Shown here: piece by piece, positions 17,092-25,406 of the stretch
Position numbering within the stretch: position 1 is the stretch's first letter
Layout: each line of letters starts with the position of its first letter
DNA from: Cyclobacteriaceae bacterium
Lineage (GTDB): Bacteria; Bacteroidota; Bacteroidia; Cytophagales; Cyclobacteriaceae
Reading direction: 5' to 3'
Assembly (NCBI GenBank): GCA_028278225.1
Contig: JANQEU010000045.1
Location: 124,001-188,000, forward strand
DNA length: 64,000 bases
The notes under the pieces: generated by a model
What the model saw: the letters and a program-made list of their open reading frames with translations, nothing else
What the model was told of the DNA's origin: nothing
Database searches by the model: none
Translations under genes and position numbers: made by a program

Positions 17092-18486
17092 TCAAATCAC
17101 GGGAAATGTAATCTTAATGCTGGTCCCTACCCCCTTTTCAGAATTAACATCGATTTTACCATTCATGTCATTAACTATGGATTCGGTGATGAACAATCCC
17201 AGGCCAGTCCCTTTTCCGGGTTCTTTAGTGGTGTAAAATGGATCCGTGATTCTTTTCAAATCGTCATGATTGATACCGGGACCATTATCCTGAATGATGT
17301 ACTCTACCTTATCGTCCTGTGTAGTAAAGTCGATACTGATTTCACCCTCATCACCCACAGCATCCACGGCATTATCAAGTGTCTGAAACACGATCTGGTA
17401 TAATATAAATGGATTGCCGTTTATGACTAAGGATTTTTCCGTGTTATTAATTATCGATTTGTTCCCCAATTTTGACTTCAGAGCAATTTTACAGGTCTCA
17501 ACTATCTCATATATCTTGCAAGGCTCCGAAACACCTCCTTCCACAAAAGAGAAAACGCCAAGATTCCTTACAATTGAGCCAATGCGGTCAATTCCCTGGG
17601 ATAAGAGGGAAACACTTGTATCCCATGCCTCCGCATCAATAGAACCATTATCATCCTTTTGCTTTTCCAGCAGATCATAAGCTCCCTTGACGAAATTCAA
17701 GGGATTATTTATTTCATGGGCTAGTCCGGACGACAAAGTAACCAGACTCGCCATTTTCTCCGAATGAATCAACTGCTCCTGTCTTTTATTAAGCTTCTCA
17801 ACAGTCTTTTCCAGCTGATCTTTCTGCTTCTCAAGCATTGATTTCTGCAACTCAACTTCATCAATTCTCCCGTTTAATGAATTGAGTAAATAAGCCAGGA
17901 TCAAATTCATGGATATCCAAAACAATAACCCGTTTATGAAGTAGTACCTGTTATCCGTCATGGAGGAAAGTTGCCCGGCCTCATCATCAAAAAATAACAG
18001 AAAATCCGGAAACGTGATGACCAGCACAAAGTTCAAACTTATCAGTATCCAGAAAAGGGCTGAATATACCTTTCTTGGAATTGTGACCTGTACTAAAAAT
18101 CCATGGAATATCAGGGCAATGGGATACCCCAGGTAATAATCACTTGGCGTATGCTGGATTATTATGGGTATTATGTAACTGACAGACGGCCAAAGGATCA
18201 GAAAAATAATTCTGCTGAGCAATGTATAAGACCTTTTATTAAGATACAGACTGGCCAGGCTGTAAAAAATCATGAAAGGGATCGACCACTGGTCCCACAC
18301 AAGATCTTCGGGGGAAACAAAGAGGTTTATGTTGGAGATGAATGCGTATAATGAAATACCCGCCAGAACCAGAAAAATGACATTTGAAAACTTTATACTT
18401 CTGTTCTCAATGTCCTTCTGGGTTTCAATAGTACCCCACTGAATAAGCGAAATAATACTTTTTTGTAGGATCCCGAATGCACTCAT
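17092..18486 (-). CDS. Sensor histidine kinase with multi-helix membrane domain
   Basis: A 464-residue protein. Residues about 30-215 contain six hydrophobic segments, followed by a coiled coil (about 215-245). The HisKA domain has LSSGLAHEINNPLNF with the phospho-accepting His near 258, and the HATPase domain shows FQTLDNAVDAVGDEG (N box), DNGPGI (G1) and GTGLGLFITESIV (G2). Membrane sensing with autophosphorylation is expected. No response regulator is adjacent, so it is an orphan kinase here. Confidence 0.9.
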   Translation of the reverse strand: MSAFGILQKSIISLIQWGTIETQKDIENRSIKFSNVIFLVLAGISLYAFISNINLFVSPEDLVWDQWSIPFMIFYSLASLYLNKRSYTLLSRIIFLILWPSVSYIIPIIIQHTPSDYYLGYPIALIFHGFLVQVTIPRKVYSALFWILISLNFVLVITFPDFLLFFDDEAGQLSSMTDNRYYFINGLLFWISMNLILAYLLNSLNGRIDEVELQKSMLEKQKDQLEKTVEKLNKRQEQLIHSEKMASLVTLSSGLAHEINNPLNFVKGAYDLLEKQKDDNGSIDAEAWDTSVSLLSQGIDRIGSIVRNLGVFSFVEGGVSEPCKIYEIVETCKIALKSKLGNKSIINNTEKSLVINGNPFILYQIVFQTLDNAVDAVGDEGEISIDFTTQDDKVEYIIQDNGPGINHDDLKRITDPFYTTKEPGKGTGLGLFITESIVNDMNGKIDVNSEKGVGTSIKITFPVI

Positions 18487-18812
18487 TTACCTTAATTTAA
18501 AAGATTTCCTTTTTACTTCGGACAAAAGATCCCTTATATCACGGTATTCTTGATCTTCAGTTGATATCGATCCTTAAATTCATATCCAGGAAGGGTCCGA
18601 AAGACACAACATCCAGATGTAGTTTGCTAACAGGAAAAAACTTATTCAAGCATGAAATGATTTCTCATCCTGACTCAGGGAAAGATTTTCAGGTTCATGA
18701 GCAAATCCTAAGTTTCAAAGCAAAAGTAGAGGCATGTGTAACTTTTCAGAAACTAAGAAAATTGACCCTGGATAAGTATTCAGCTATCGAAACAGTGGCT
18801 CAAAAAATTGTG
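18487..18812. other. Intergenic region without a supported gene
   Basis: A 326-bp gap between the kinase start and the LamG gene end. A 97-codon TTG-initiated frame on the plus strand covers most of it, but runs into the LamG gene, lacks any family feature and has no promoter box. I see no RNA or repeat structure. Confidence 0.4.
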
Positions 18813-19835
18813 CTACTCATGACACTTACCAGCGACATCAGCTTCATAAATTGATGCAACTTCTTCCGCCGTAAGAGCCCGGTCATAAATAGTTACTTCG
18901 TCCAGCAGTCCGTCAAGTGTTTGCGTGGCAAAATACTCACGACCTAAGAGTACCTCAAGGCCTTCACCTACGAATCCACTTACTTCCAGGTTTCCAACCT
19001 CAATACCATCCAGGTACAGTACCATTTTGTTGCCGTCATAAGTTCCGGCAATATGAAACCAGGTTCCCGACTGAAGCACATCATTTACGCGTATTGACTG
19101 TTCAACTCCGTCTATTGTCATATAGAAGTGAAGTTGACCGGGATTACTTTCACCATCGTGACGTAATATGGCTTTGTATTTGTATTCCTCCAATCCCACG
19201 GTGTCCGACCTGTTACTGAGGGCTACATAATATTCAATACTGTTTCTTGAAGACTTATGATATACCCATGTCTCAATTGTCAACTGTTGTAGATCCTTGA
19301 TCCCAATTGAGCCGGCCATTATCCTGTCGAAGCTGTAATCGAAATCAAATGCCGTACCCACCTTTCCGTTAGAAATTGATACTCCCTGCAACGTTGCATT
19401 ATTTCCACCTCCATTATCAAAACCCTGCTCGTCGCCGGGCCACCAACTCACAATTCCATTGGGAGCGGCAAAGCATCCGCATGTGATGCTGGTTTGTTCT
19501 GACGGACTACTCTCTTCACCACCGTTAACTGCTGTTATCACATAATAGTATGTAATGCCCTGGGTGAGGTTATCATGAGTGTAAGGGCTAGTCACATCTG
19601 AAATCAAAGAGCCGTTCAACTTTACATTACCCGGGTTAGTTGACCAGTAGAGATTATAGCTTGTTGCTCCCTTGACATCATCCCATGTAATAGTTATTAG
19701 GTTCTTACCGGTTGAAACAACAAGTCCGGAAGGAGCGGGAACAGGATCATCACCTCCGCAAGAGTTTAGAAGAATAAGGCTGTAAACAGCTCCAATTGCA
19801 CAAAATACAATGGTAAAGATTCTGAAATTTTTCAT
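18813..19835 (-). CDS. Surface lipoprotein with fibronectin type III and LamG (concanavalin-like) domains
   Basis: A 340-residue lipoprotein (signal ends LILLNSCGG, Cys26). Residues about 33-118 form a fibronectin type III domain (PSGLVVSTGKNLITITWDD, TYYYVITAVNGGEESSPSE). Residues about 130-335 form a LamG/pentraxin-like sandwich (GIVSWWPGDE, WFHIAGTYDGNKMVLYLDG, LLDEVTIYDRALTAEEVASIY). Such proteins bind carbohydrate or surface ligands. It is not flanked by enzymes, so its target is unclear. Confidence 0.86.
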   Translation of the reverse strand: MKNFRIFTIVFCAIGAVYSLILLNSCGGDDPVPAPSGLVVSTGKNLITITWDDVKGATSYNLYWSTNPGNVKLNGSLISDVTSPYTHDNLTQGITYYYVITAVNGGEESSPSEQTSITCGCFAAPNGIVSWWPGDEQGFDNGGGNNATLQGVSISNGKVGTAFDFDYSFDRIMAGSIGIKDLQQLTIETWVYHKSSRNSIEYYVALSNRSDTVGLEEYKYKAILRHDGESNPGQLHFYMTIDGVEQSIRVNDVLQSGTWFHIAGTYDGNKMVLYLDGIEVGNLEVSGFVGEGLEVLLGREYFATQTLDGLLDEVTIYDRALTAEEVASIYEADVAGKCHE

Positions 19836-20077
19836 GAGCTTGGAATTACTGGTTGCTGAAAATACGGTGAACTATGAATGTTTTCGAATTACAGTTCAAA
19901 ATACCATAGATAGGTCAATAATAAAATGACAGAAGTCATATCACCTACAATTGAATTAGTTATGAGATGTTATCTCAATCTAACTAAATGAAGCAATTCT
20001 GATTTAGTGATTTTCGAGAGTATATTGAATAATGGTAACTACCTGATCAATGAATGAGACTATTGACAAATTATAGA

Positions 20078-21112
20078 CTAGAAATGGATCCACCCCTGTG
20101 CTTTGAGCTCAATGACCTGTTGTGTTCTCGTCACCAGGACTTTACCTTTTTCAGGTTTGTGCATATACCCTATCGGATTGATATCCTCGTGATTCTTGAT
20201 CTTTTCAAAATCCTCCTGGCTGACTGTGAACAACAATTCGTAATCTTCCCCCCCGTTCAGCGCACAGGAATTTGGGTCAATACTGAATTCCGCGGCCGTT
20301 TCGAAAGCCTCCTTAGCAATTGGCAGCTTATCCTCGTAAATACTTGCACCAAGATTTGACATTTTACAAATATGGAACAGGTCCGAGGCCAGGCCATCAG
20401 ATATATCGATCATCGCACTGGGCCTGAGCTTTAAGGTTTTAAGTTCATAGATGATGTCCATTCTGGCTTTTGGCCTGAGTTGCCTTCCGACTACATACTC
20501 GTATTTTTCCAACTGCGGCTGCATTTCCGGGTTCACCAAAAATTCCTGCTTTTCCCGTTCCAGGATCTGCAAGCCTGCGTAAGCAGCTCCCAAATCTCCG
20601 GTAACACAAAGAATGTCGTTCTCATTCGCAGTATTCCGGTACACGATCTCGTCTGCTCCGGCTTCTCCAAGGATGGATACCGATATCACCAAACCCGAGG
20701 CCGAAGCGGTTGTATCCCCACCGACAACATCAACTTTATAATCCTTAGCTGCCGCCCTTATCCCCTCATAGATCATTTCGACAGCCTCAACACTGAACCT
20801 GTTGCTCAGACCGAGGTTAACTGTTACTTGTTTGGGTATTCCATTCATCGCGGCGATATCCGAGATATTGACCGCAACAGCTTTGTATCCCAAATGCTGT
20901 AACGGCATATACGAAAGGTCAAAGTGAACTCCTTCCAGCAGCATATCCGTACTTAACAGGGAATACTTCCCGTCTGTAATGGACAATACTGCCGCATCAT
21001 CACCCATTCCTTTGATCGTACCGGCATGATACAATGCTATCTTTTCCGAAAGCTTTTCAATCAGACCAAACTCCCCCAACTCCGATATTTCCGTTCTTTT
21101 TTCCTTACTCAT
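20078..21112 (-). CDS. thiL: Thiamine-monophosphate kinase
   Basis: The 344-residue protein has the AIR-synthase-related fold: FGLIEKLSEKI near the N-terminus, IKGMGDDAAVL (metal and nucleotide site), STDMLLEGVHFDL, NISDIAAMNGIPKQVTVNLGL, DVVGGDTTAS and MIDISDGLASDLFHI. It phosphorylates thiamine monophosphate to thiamine diphosphate. It starts 5 bp after the mce stop, so the two are probably cotranscribed. No TPP riboswitch was seen upstream of the pair. Confidence 0.93.
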   Translation of the reverse strand: MSKEKRTEISELGEFGLIEKLSEKIALYHAGTIKGMGDDAAVLSITDGKYSLLSTDMLLEGVHFDLSYMPLQHLGYKAVAVNISDIAAMNGIPKQVTVNLGLSNRFSVEAVEMIYEGIRAAAKDYKVDVVGGDTTASASGLVISVSILGEAGADEIVYRNTANENDILCVTGDLGAAYAGLQILEREKQEFLVNPEMQPQLEKYEYVVGRQLRPKARMDIIYELKTLKLRPSAMIDISDGLASDLFHICKMSNLGASIYEDKLPIAKEAFETAAEFSIDPNSCALNGGEDYELLFTVSQEDFEKIKNHEDINPIGYMHKPEKGKVLVTRTQQVIELKAQGWIHF

Positions 21113-21117
21113 TTTGA

Positions 21118-21519
21118 CTATTTAATCTCCTGGCAAAGCTCCACAAGTACACCATTGGTAGATCTGGGATGAATAAAACAGACGAGTTTATTGTCTGCAC
21201 CCTTTCGGGGTTCAGGTCTTAATATTTCGAAACCCAGGGCGCTAAGCCTTTCCATCTCATATTTAATATCTTCAACCTCAAAAGCAATATGATGCAGACC
21301 CTCCCCTCTTTTTTCAATCGACTTGGCAATTGCGCTATCTGGTCCGGCAGCTTCCAGAAATTCAATTTTCGTTTCTCCTACTTTGAAAAATGACGTTTCA
21401 ACCTGCTCAAGTTGCACTTTCTCGGTTTTGTAATGGGGCATTTCAAATAATTTGCTGTACAGATCATTGACCTTTTTGAGATCCCTGACAGCAATCCCGA
21501 TATGTTCCACCCTTACCAT
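21118..21519 (-). CDS. mce: Methylmalonyl-CoA epimerase
   Basis: A 133-residue glyoxalase/VOC-fold protein starting MVRVEHIGIAVRDLKK at 21519 (longer starts add an unlikely leader). Metal ligands expected for the family are visible in VEHIGIAV, EGLHHIAFEV and GVLVELCQ (His, His, Glu). It converts D- to L-methylmalonyl-CoA in propionate metabolism. First gene of a pair with thiL; divergent from the hypothetical gene at 21608. Confidence 0.9.
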   Translation of the reverse strand: MVRVEHIGIAVRDLKKVNDLYSKLFEMPHYKTEKVQLEQVETSFFKVGETKIEFLEAAGPDSAIAKSIEKRGEGLHHIAFEVEDIKYEMERLSALGFEILRPEPRKGADNKLVCFIHPRSTNGVLVELCQEIK

Positions 21520-21607
21520 GATTTCACCTATTATGTTTAATTTCGCAAAGATGCCGAAACTTTTATCGATGGGAAAAAGTTTCAGTTTGACATAGCTAGC
21601 TAGAATC

Positions 21608-22015
21608 ATGGAGCTACAGACCGACATTCACATAGAAGCCGCAAAGATCCAAAATGAGATTAAGGATTTCCTCGGACTGAAAAGCAGCGAACTGATCTTT
21701 GATTATTCCATGCTTGATGGTAAAACAAAACTGGATCTGATAACTATTAACCCGCGACATAATCAATCGTTTTTATTTAAGTCGATTTTAGGATTTGACA
21801 AAACCGATGCGCTTAATAAAATGCTGGATTATGTCAGGGTTCACAAAGAGAAAGAAGGTTCCTACACCATCCAGTGGACTACAAGGGGTATGAATGAATT
21901 GCAAACGTCATATTTCCGCGCAAAAAATATTTACGACGCGCTGGACAAACTTTACTACGGCAGAGACATGAACAATATCACTGTATTTAGTGTTGTATTG
22001 AATCCTATAGCATAA
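21608..22015 (+). CDS. Conserved hypothetical protein, 135 residues
   Basis: A soluble, charged 135-residue protein without signal peptide or membrane segment. It is predicted alpha/beta, with a LFKSILGFDKTDALNKMLDY helix region and a SYTIQWTTRGMNELQTSYF stretch. No family recognised. It starts 88 bp from the divergent mce and its stop is 3 bp before the iscA-like ATG, which suggests an operon and possibly a role near Fe-S metabolism. Confidence 0.65.
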   Translation: MELQTDIHIEAAKIQNEIKDFLGLKSSELIFDYSMLDGKTKLDLITINPRHNQSFLFKSILGFDKTDALNKMLDYVRVHKEKEGSYTIQWTTRGMNELQTSYFRAKNIYDALDKLYYGRDMNNITVFSVVLNPIA

Positions 22016-22018
22016 AAT

Positions 22019-22345
22019 ATGATAACAGTTACAGAAAAGGCAAAAGATCGGATTACAGAGTTAAGAAATCAGGAAGGTCACTCCGAGAATCACAACGTGA
22101 GGGTATCCGTAAAGGGAGGTGGATGTTCCGGCCTTATGTACGACCTTGATTTTGATGATCAGATCAACGAGGGAGATGATGTTTTCGAGGATAAAGGAGT
22201 AAAAATTATCGTAGATAAAAGAAGCCTGTTGTACCTGCTGGGGACTACCCTGGAATTTTCCGATGGTTTAAATGGAAAAGGGTTCCAGTTCATCAACCCC
22301 AACGCCAACAGGACATGCGGATGCGGTGAAAGTTTCTCTATATAG
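22019..22345 (+). CDS. A-type iron-sulfur carrier protein (IscA/ErpA/SufA family)
   Basis: A 108-residue protein with the HesB/IscA fold: VRVSVKGGGCSGLMYDLDF (Cys36) and a C-terminal CGCGESFSI (Cys100, Cys102), the three ligand cysteines in correct spacing. It carries Fe-S clusters to target apoproteins in the cytoplasm. Only 3 bp separate it from the hypothetical gene upstream. Which paralogue (IscA, ErpA or SufA) cannot be told from sequence alone. Confidence 0.92.
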   Translation: MITVTEKAKDRITELRNQEGHSENHNVRVSVKGGGCSGLMYDLDFDDQINEGDDVFEDKGVKIIVDKRSLLYLLGTTLEFSDGLNGKGFQFINPNANRTCGCGESFSI

Positions 22346-22521
22346 GGTCAACTGTTATTAGCAACCGATCTCACCGCTTAATACCACTTAATATCCCAAT
22401 AGTTCAATTTTGAAATTACAGTTGTAATTAGCTGATTCCCATACATGTCGGGGAATTCCACACTCATCCATTTTAATTATTGGCTGATTCAGTTGGATGG
22501 TTCCAGATCTATCCCCATAGC

Positions 22522-22529
22522 TAGTTTTG
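22522..22529 (+). promoter_or_regulatory. Bacteroidota -7 promoter box TAGTTTTG
   Basis: A TAnnTTTG match 24 bp before the chemoreceptor ATG; transcription would start near 22533. An AATTAC-AGTT-GTAATT inverted repeat at 22414-22429 lies upstream and may be a regulator site. Confidence 0.4.
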
Positions 22530-22553
22530 TGTCAAAGTTTGAACCAACGGGCT

Positions 22554-24755
22554 ATGAACATCAGAAATCCCCTGGGCGTCAGAATCAATTTGAAGCGAAC
22601 CATAGGCAGAAAAATCCGAAGCAGTTTTTATGTGTTAATCGGCTTAATTATACTTAATGGTTTATACACCTACGGCACGCTCAACAACAGCGTCACAATC
22701 GTCAATAAAATCTCTGAAGAAGTAAACCCAACTTTAGAAACACTGCGCGATTTCAGTAATATCATAAAAGATTCCAAGACCTATTCAGTCAATTGGGTGT
22801 ACGTCAGAACTTACGAAAAAGACAAAGAAAAATTACGATCAATTCACACCAAACTCTACCCTGCTCAAAAAGAAAAGGTAAAAGGGCTCTTTTCCATTGC
22901 TGAAAACAAGGAATTTGTGGCGGAAATTGAGCAGATCATTGCCGGATTTGACGAGGTCCTCGCACAACAGGCTACAGTGATGCAGAGTCTAAGGTCCACA
23001 TTGGATTATGAGGACCCGATGGTTGTATTTGTGGTAGAGGACATCGTAGAGAACAATATTATACCGGCGAGCGACCAACTGATCGAAAGGTTGGACAACA
23101 TCATTTCAAGCAAGAACCTGCAATCGGAGGAAGTGAAACAGGGAATGCTGGCTTCTTTCCAGGATTTGCTTTGGGCGATTTTAATTTTGGGAGGGGTTGG
23201 AGCTCTTTTCGCGTTTATTATTTCAGCGCTCCTCGTTAAAAATATCACCGGGCCAATAAAAATCCTCCACAAAAAAATTGCACAGATCAGCACCGGTGAA
23301 ATTCCTGAAAGCATCTCAATTAAGAACAGGGATGAGATCGGTGAAATGAGTACAGGTATCAACTCATTAATTGATGGATTCAAATCTACTTCCGAATTTG
23401 CACGAGAGATCGGGGAAGGCAATCTTGAGGTACAATTTGAGGCACTGAGTGAAGATGATGTCCTGGGACATGCCCTCCTTACAATGAGGGACAATCTAAA
23501 GGACGTTTTACACGAAACAAAGGAAGTGGTCAAAATAGCCGGTGAAGAAGGGAAACTTGATTCAAGGATTGACGTCGAGGGGAAAACTGGTGTATGGAAT
23601 GATCTGGGCCAGGCTATAAACAACCTCCTTGCTTCAATAGCAACACCATTGCTGGAAGTAAATACGGTTGTCAATGCAATGGCTGATGGCGATTTAAGAA
23701 AACGATACGAGTCAAAGTCCAGGGGCGACATTCTCACACTTGTTAATAATTTGAATAAGGCCTCGGACAACCTCAATGATTTGCTGAATCAGATCGTCAC
23801 CAACGCCAATATTGTTGATGAATCTTCAATGGAAATGCTGGGTGCTAGCGGAGAAATGAATGTAAATACCGGGGAGATCGCTTCGGCCATCGCCCAGATG
23901 AGTACAGGTGCTCAAAATCAGGTGGTGAAGGTAGATGAAGCTTCCAATTTTGTAGAAGCAATTTTGAAGTCTTCAGCCGATATGGGCTTAAAGGCCGAGA
24001 CAATCAATGAAGCAGCAAAATCCGGCGTTGACAGCAGTCAGAAGGGTAAGAATATGGTCGAAAACGTAGTGACCAGCATGGAAGAGATATCAAACTCTTC
24101 TCAACTTACCAAGGAATCGATCAATATTCTTCTTGAGAGATCCACGGAGATCACCCGGGTGTTGAGCGTGATTACGGATATCGCATCACAAACAAATCTG
24201 CTCGCCCTCAATGCGGCTATCGAAGCGGCGCAGGCAGGTGAAGCCGGAAGAGGTTTTGCCGTAGTGGCTGAGGAGATCCGAAAACTGGCTGAGGATTCCA
24301 GGAGTTCCGCGAAGGAGATCGAGAAATTGGTGGAGGATGTTCAAAAAGACACGGAGGAGGCGGTCAACGTCATTGACAACATGAATAACAGCGTGAAAAA
24401 CGGAGCAAATGCATCAAATGAGGCATTTACAGTCTTCAATGAGATCGCCGATTCTACCAAAAAGACACTGGATCTGTCTGAGGATATTGTAAACGCTACA
24501 AATTCACAAAAATCAGATATCTCCAACATAGCGTCGATAACGGAAAGCGTGGTGGTAATTGCGGAACAAACGGCCACCGGTACGGAAGAAATTGCCAGTT
24601 CGGCCTCAGAACTATCTTCCGGTATGGAAAATTATAATTTGAAATCCAGGCAACTGACGGAAGTAGCCACCTCTCTGAAAGAGGGTGTAAGCAAATTCCA
24701 GCTAAGAGAAGTCGAAAAAGAATTTGATCTGACCTCTTTAATGTCATCGAACTAA
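22554..24755 (+). CDS. Methyl-accepting chemotaxis-type transducer
   Basis: Start at 22554 gives 733 residues. Two membrane helices (about 17-37 and 200-225) bracket a roughly 160-residue four-helix periplasmic domain. A HAMP follows, then a second HAMP-like repeat ([20 protein letters not shown]) and a long cytoplasmic coiled coil. The signalling tip reads [20 protein letters not shown] then [19 protein letters not shown], the MCP hallmark. It is followed at once by a YfiR-like gene and a TonB-type receptor, which suggests envelope sensing relayed to a Che-like system. No che genes are in the window. Confidence 0.9.
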   Translation: MNIRNPLGVRINLKRTIGRKIRSSFYVLIGLIILNGLYTYGTLNNSVTIVNKISEEVNPTLETLRDFSNIIKDSKTYSVNWVYVRTYEKDKEKLRSIHTKLYPAQKEKVKGLFSIAENKEFVAEIEQIIAGFDEVLAQQATVMQSLRSTLDYEDPMVVFVVEDIVENNIIPASDQLIERLDNIISSKNLQSEEVKQGMLASFQDLLWAILILGGVGALFAFIISALLVKNITGPIKILHKKIAQISTGEIPESISIKNRDEIGEMSTGINSLIDGFKSTSEFAREIGEGNLEVQFEALSEDDVLGHALLTMRDNLKDVLHETKEVVKIAGEEGKLDSRIDVEGKTGVWNDLGQAINNLLASIATPLLEVNTVVNAMADGDLRKRYESKSRGDILTLVNNLNKASDNLNDLLNQIVTNANIVDESSMEMLGASGEMNVNTGEIASAIAQMSTGAQNQVVKVDEASNFVEAILKSSADMGLKAETINEAAKSGVDSSQKGKNMVENVVTSMEEISNSSQLTKESINILLERSTEITRVLSVITDIASQTNLLALNAAIEAAQAGEAGRGFAVVAEEIRKLAEDSRSSAKEIEKLVEDVQKDTEEAVNVIDNMNNSVKNGANASNEAFTVFNEIADSTKKTLDLSEDIVNATNSQKSDISNIASITESVVVIAEQTATGTEEIASSASELSSGMENYNLKSRQLTEVATSLKEGVSKFQLREVEKEFDLTSLMSSN

Positions 24756-24783
24756 TTATACAACCAGTTATACATATACAATC

Positions 24784-25272
24784 ATGAACAAAAAACAACT
24801 TGTTATTCTACTTCTGGCCGGGCTGTGGATGTATCCATCTGTGGCTCAGGAAGGGAGATTCAAAGCTCTATTTCTTGTGAAATTCTCTGAGTACATCGAG
24901 TGGCCAAGTGGTAATTCCGATCTCACCATTGGTGTGGTGGGCAATACGGATGTATTTGATGAGCTCAAAAGATTTACAGCGCAAAAAGCTAACCTGTCAG
25001 TCATCAATATCCAATCCGCCTCGGACTCTCCAAAATGTGACATCATCTATGTACCGGGAGTCAAATTGAAACTAATAGGAGAATTGGTATCCAATATTGG
25101 CAGCAAGAGCACACTTTTGGTTTCAGACGATGGCAACCAGGTCAAAAAAGGTGCGGATATTGGATTTTTCGTGGATGGCAACAAGCTCAGGTTTATCCTC
25201 AGCAAGGAAAACATTGAATCCAAAAAGATGGTACCCAGTTCGAAACTACTTGCACTGGGCAAGACCATCTAG
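24784..25272 (+). CDS. YfiR-like (DUF4154) periplasmic protein
   Basis: A 162-residue secreted protein (signal MNKKQLVILLLAGLWMYP, cleaved near VAQ-EG). It shows the YfiR pattern: FKALFLVKFSEYIEWP, LTIGVVGNTDVFDEL, CDIIYVP, TLLVSDDGN and ADIGFFVDGNKLRFILS. In Pseudomonas YfiR is a periplasmic repressor of a diguanylate cyclase. Here it lies 28 bp after a chemoreceptor and 134 bp before a receptor, so it probably modulates that receptor. This role is inferred from position. Confidence 0.85.
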   Translation: MNKKQLVILLLAGLWMYPSVAQEGRFKALFLVKFSEYIEWPSGNSDLTIGVVGNTDVFDELKRFTAQKANLSVINIQSASDSPKCDIIYVPGVKLKLIGELVSNIGSKSTLLVSDDGNQVKKGADIGFFVDGNKLRFILSKENIESKKMVPSSKLLALGKTI

Positions 25273-25406
25273 CACTACCACTAAATATAGCTGTCAGGGC
25301 AAACTAATTGCCAGGAGGAATTGAATCCAACAAATTCCACTGGAGATGCTCTGTCAAAGCCAATATTTTACACACAACTAAAAAACTTAACCAGCATAAT
25401 ACAATT

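Noticed and set aside
18561..18854. 97-codon plus-strand frame in the kinase-LamG gap
   Set aside because: TTG start, no family feature, and it runs into the LamG gene on the opposite strand.
21520..21627. 36-residue extension of mce
   Set aside because: Homologues begin at the MVRVEHIGIAV start; the extension overlaps the promoter region of the divergent gene.
25273..25406. Cobalamin or other riboswitch before the YfiR-linked receptor
   Set aside because: No conserved B12-box or other known aptamer block seen in the 134-bp gap.
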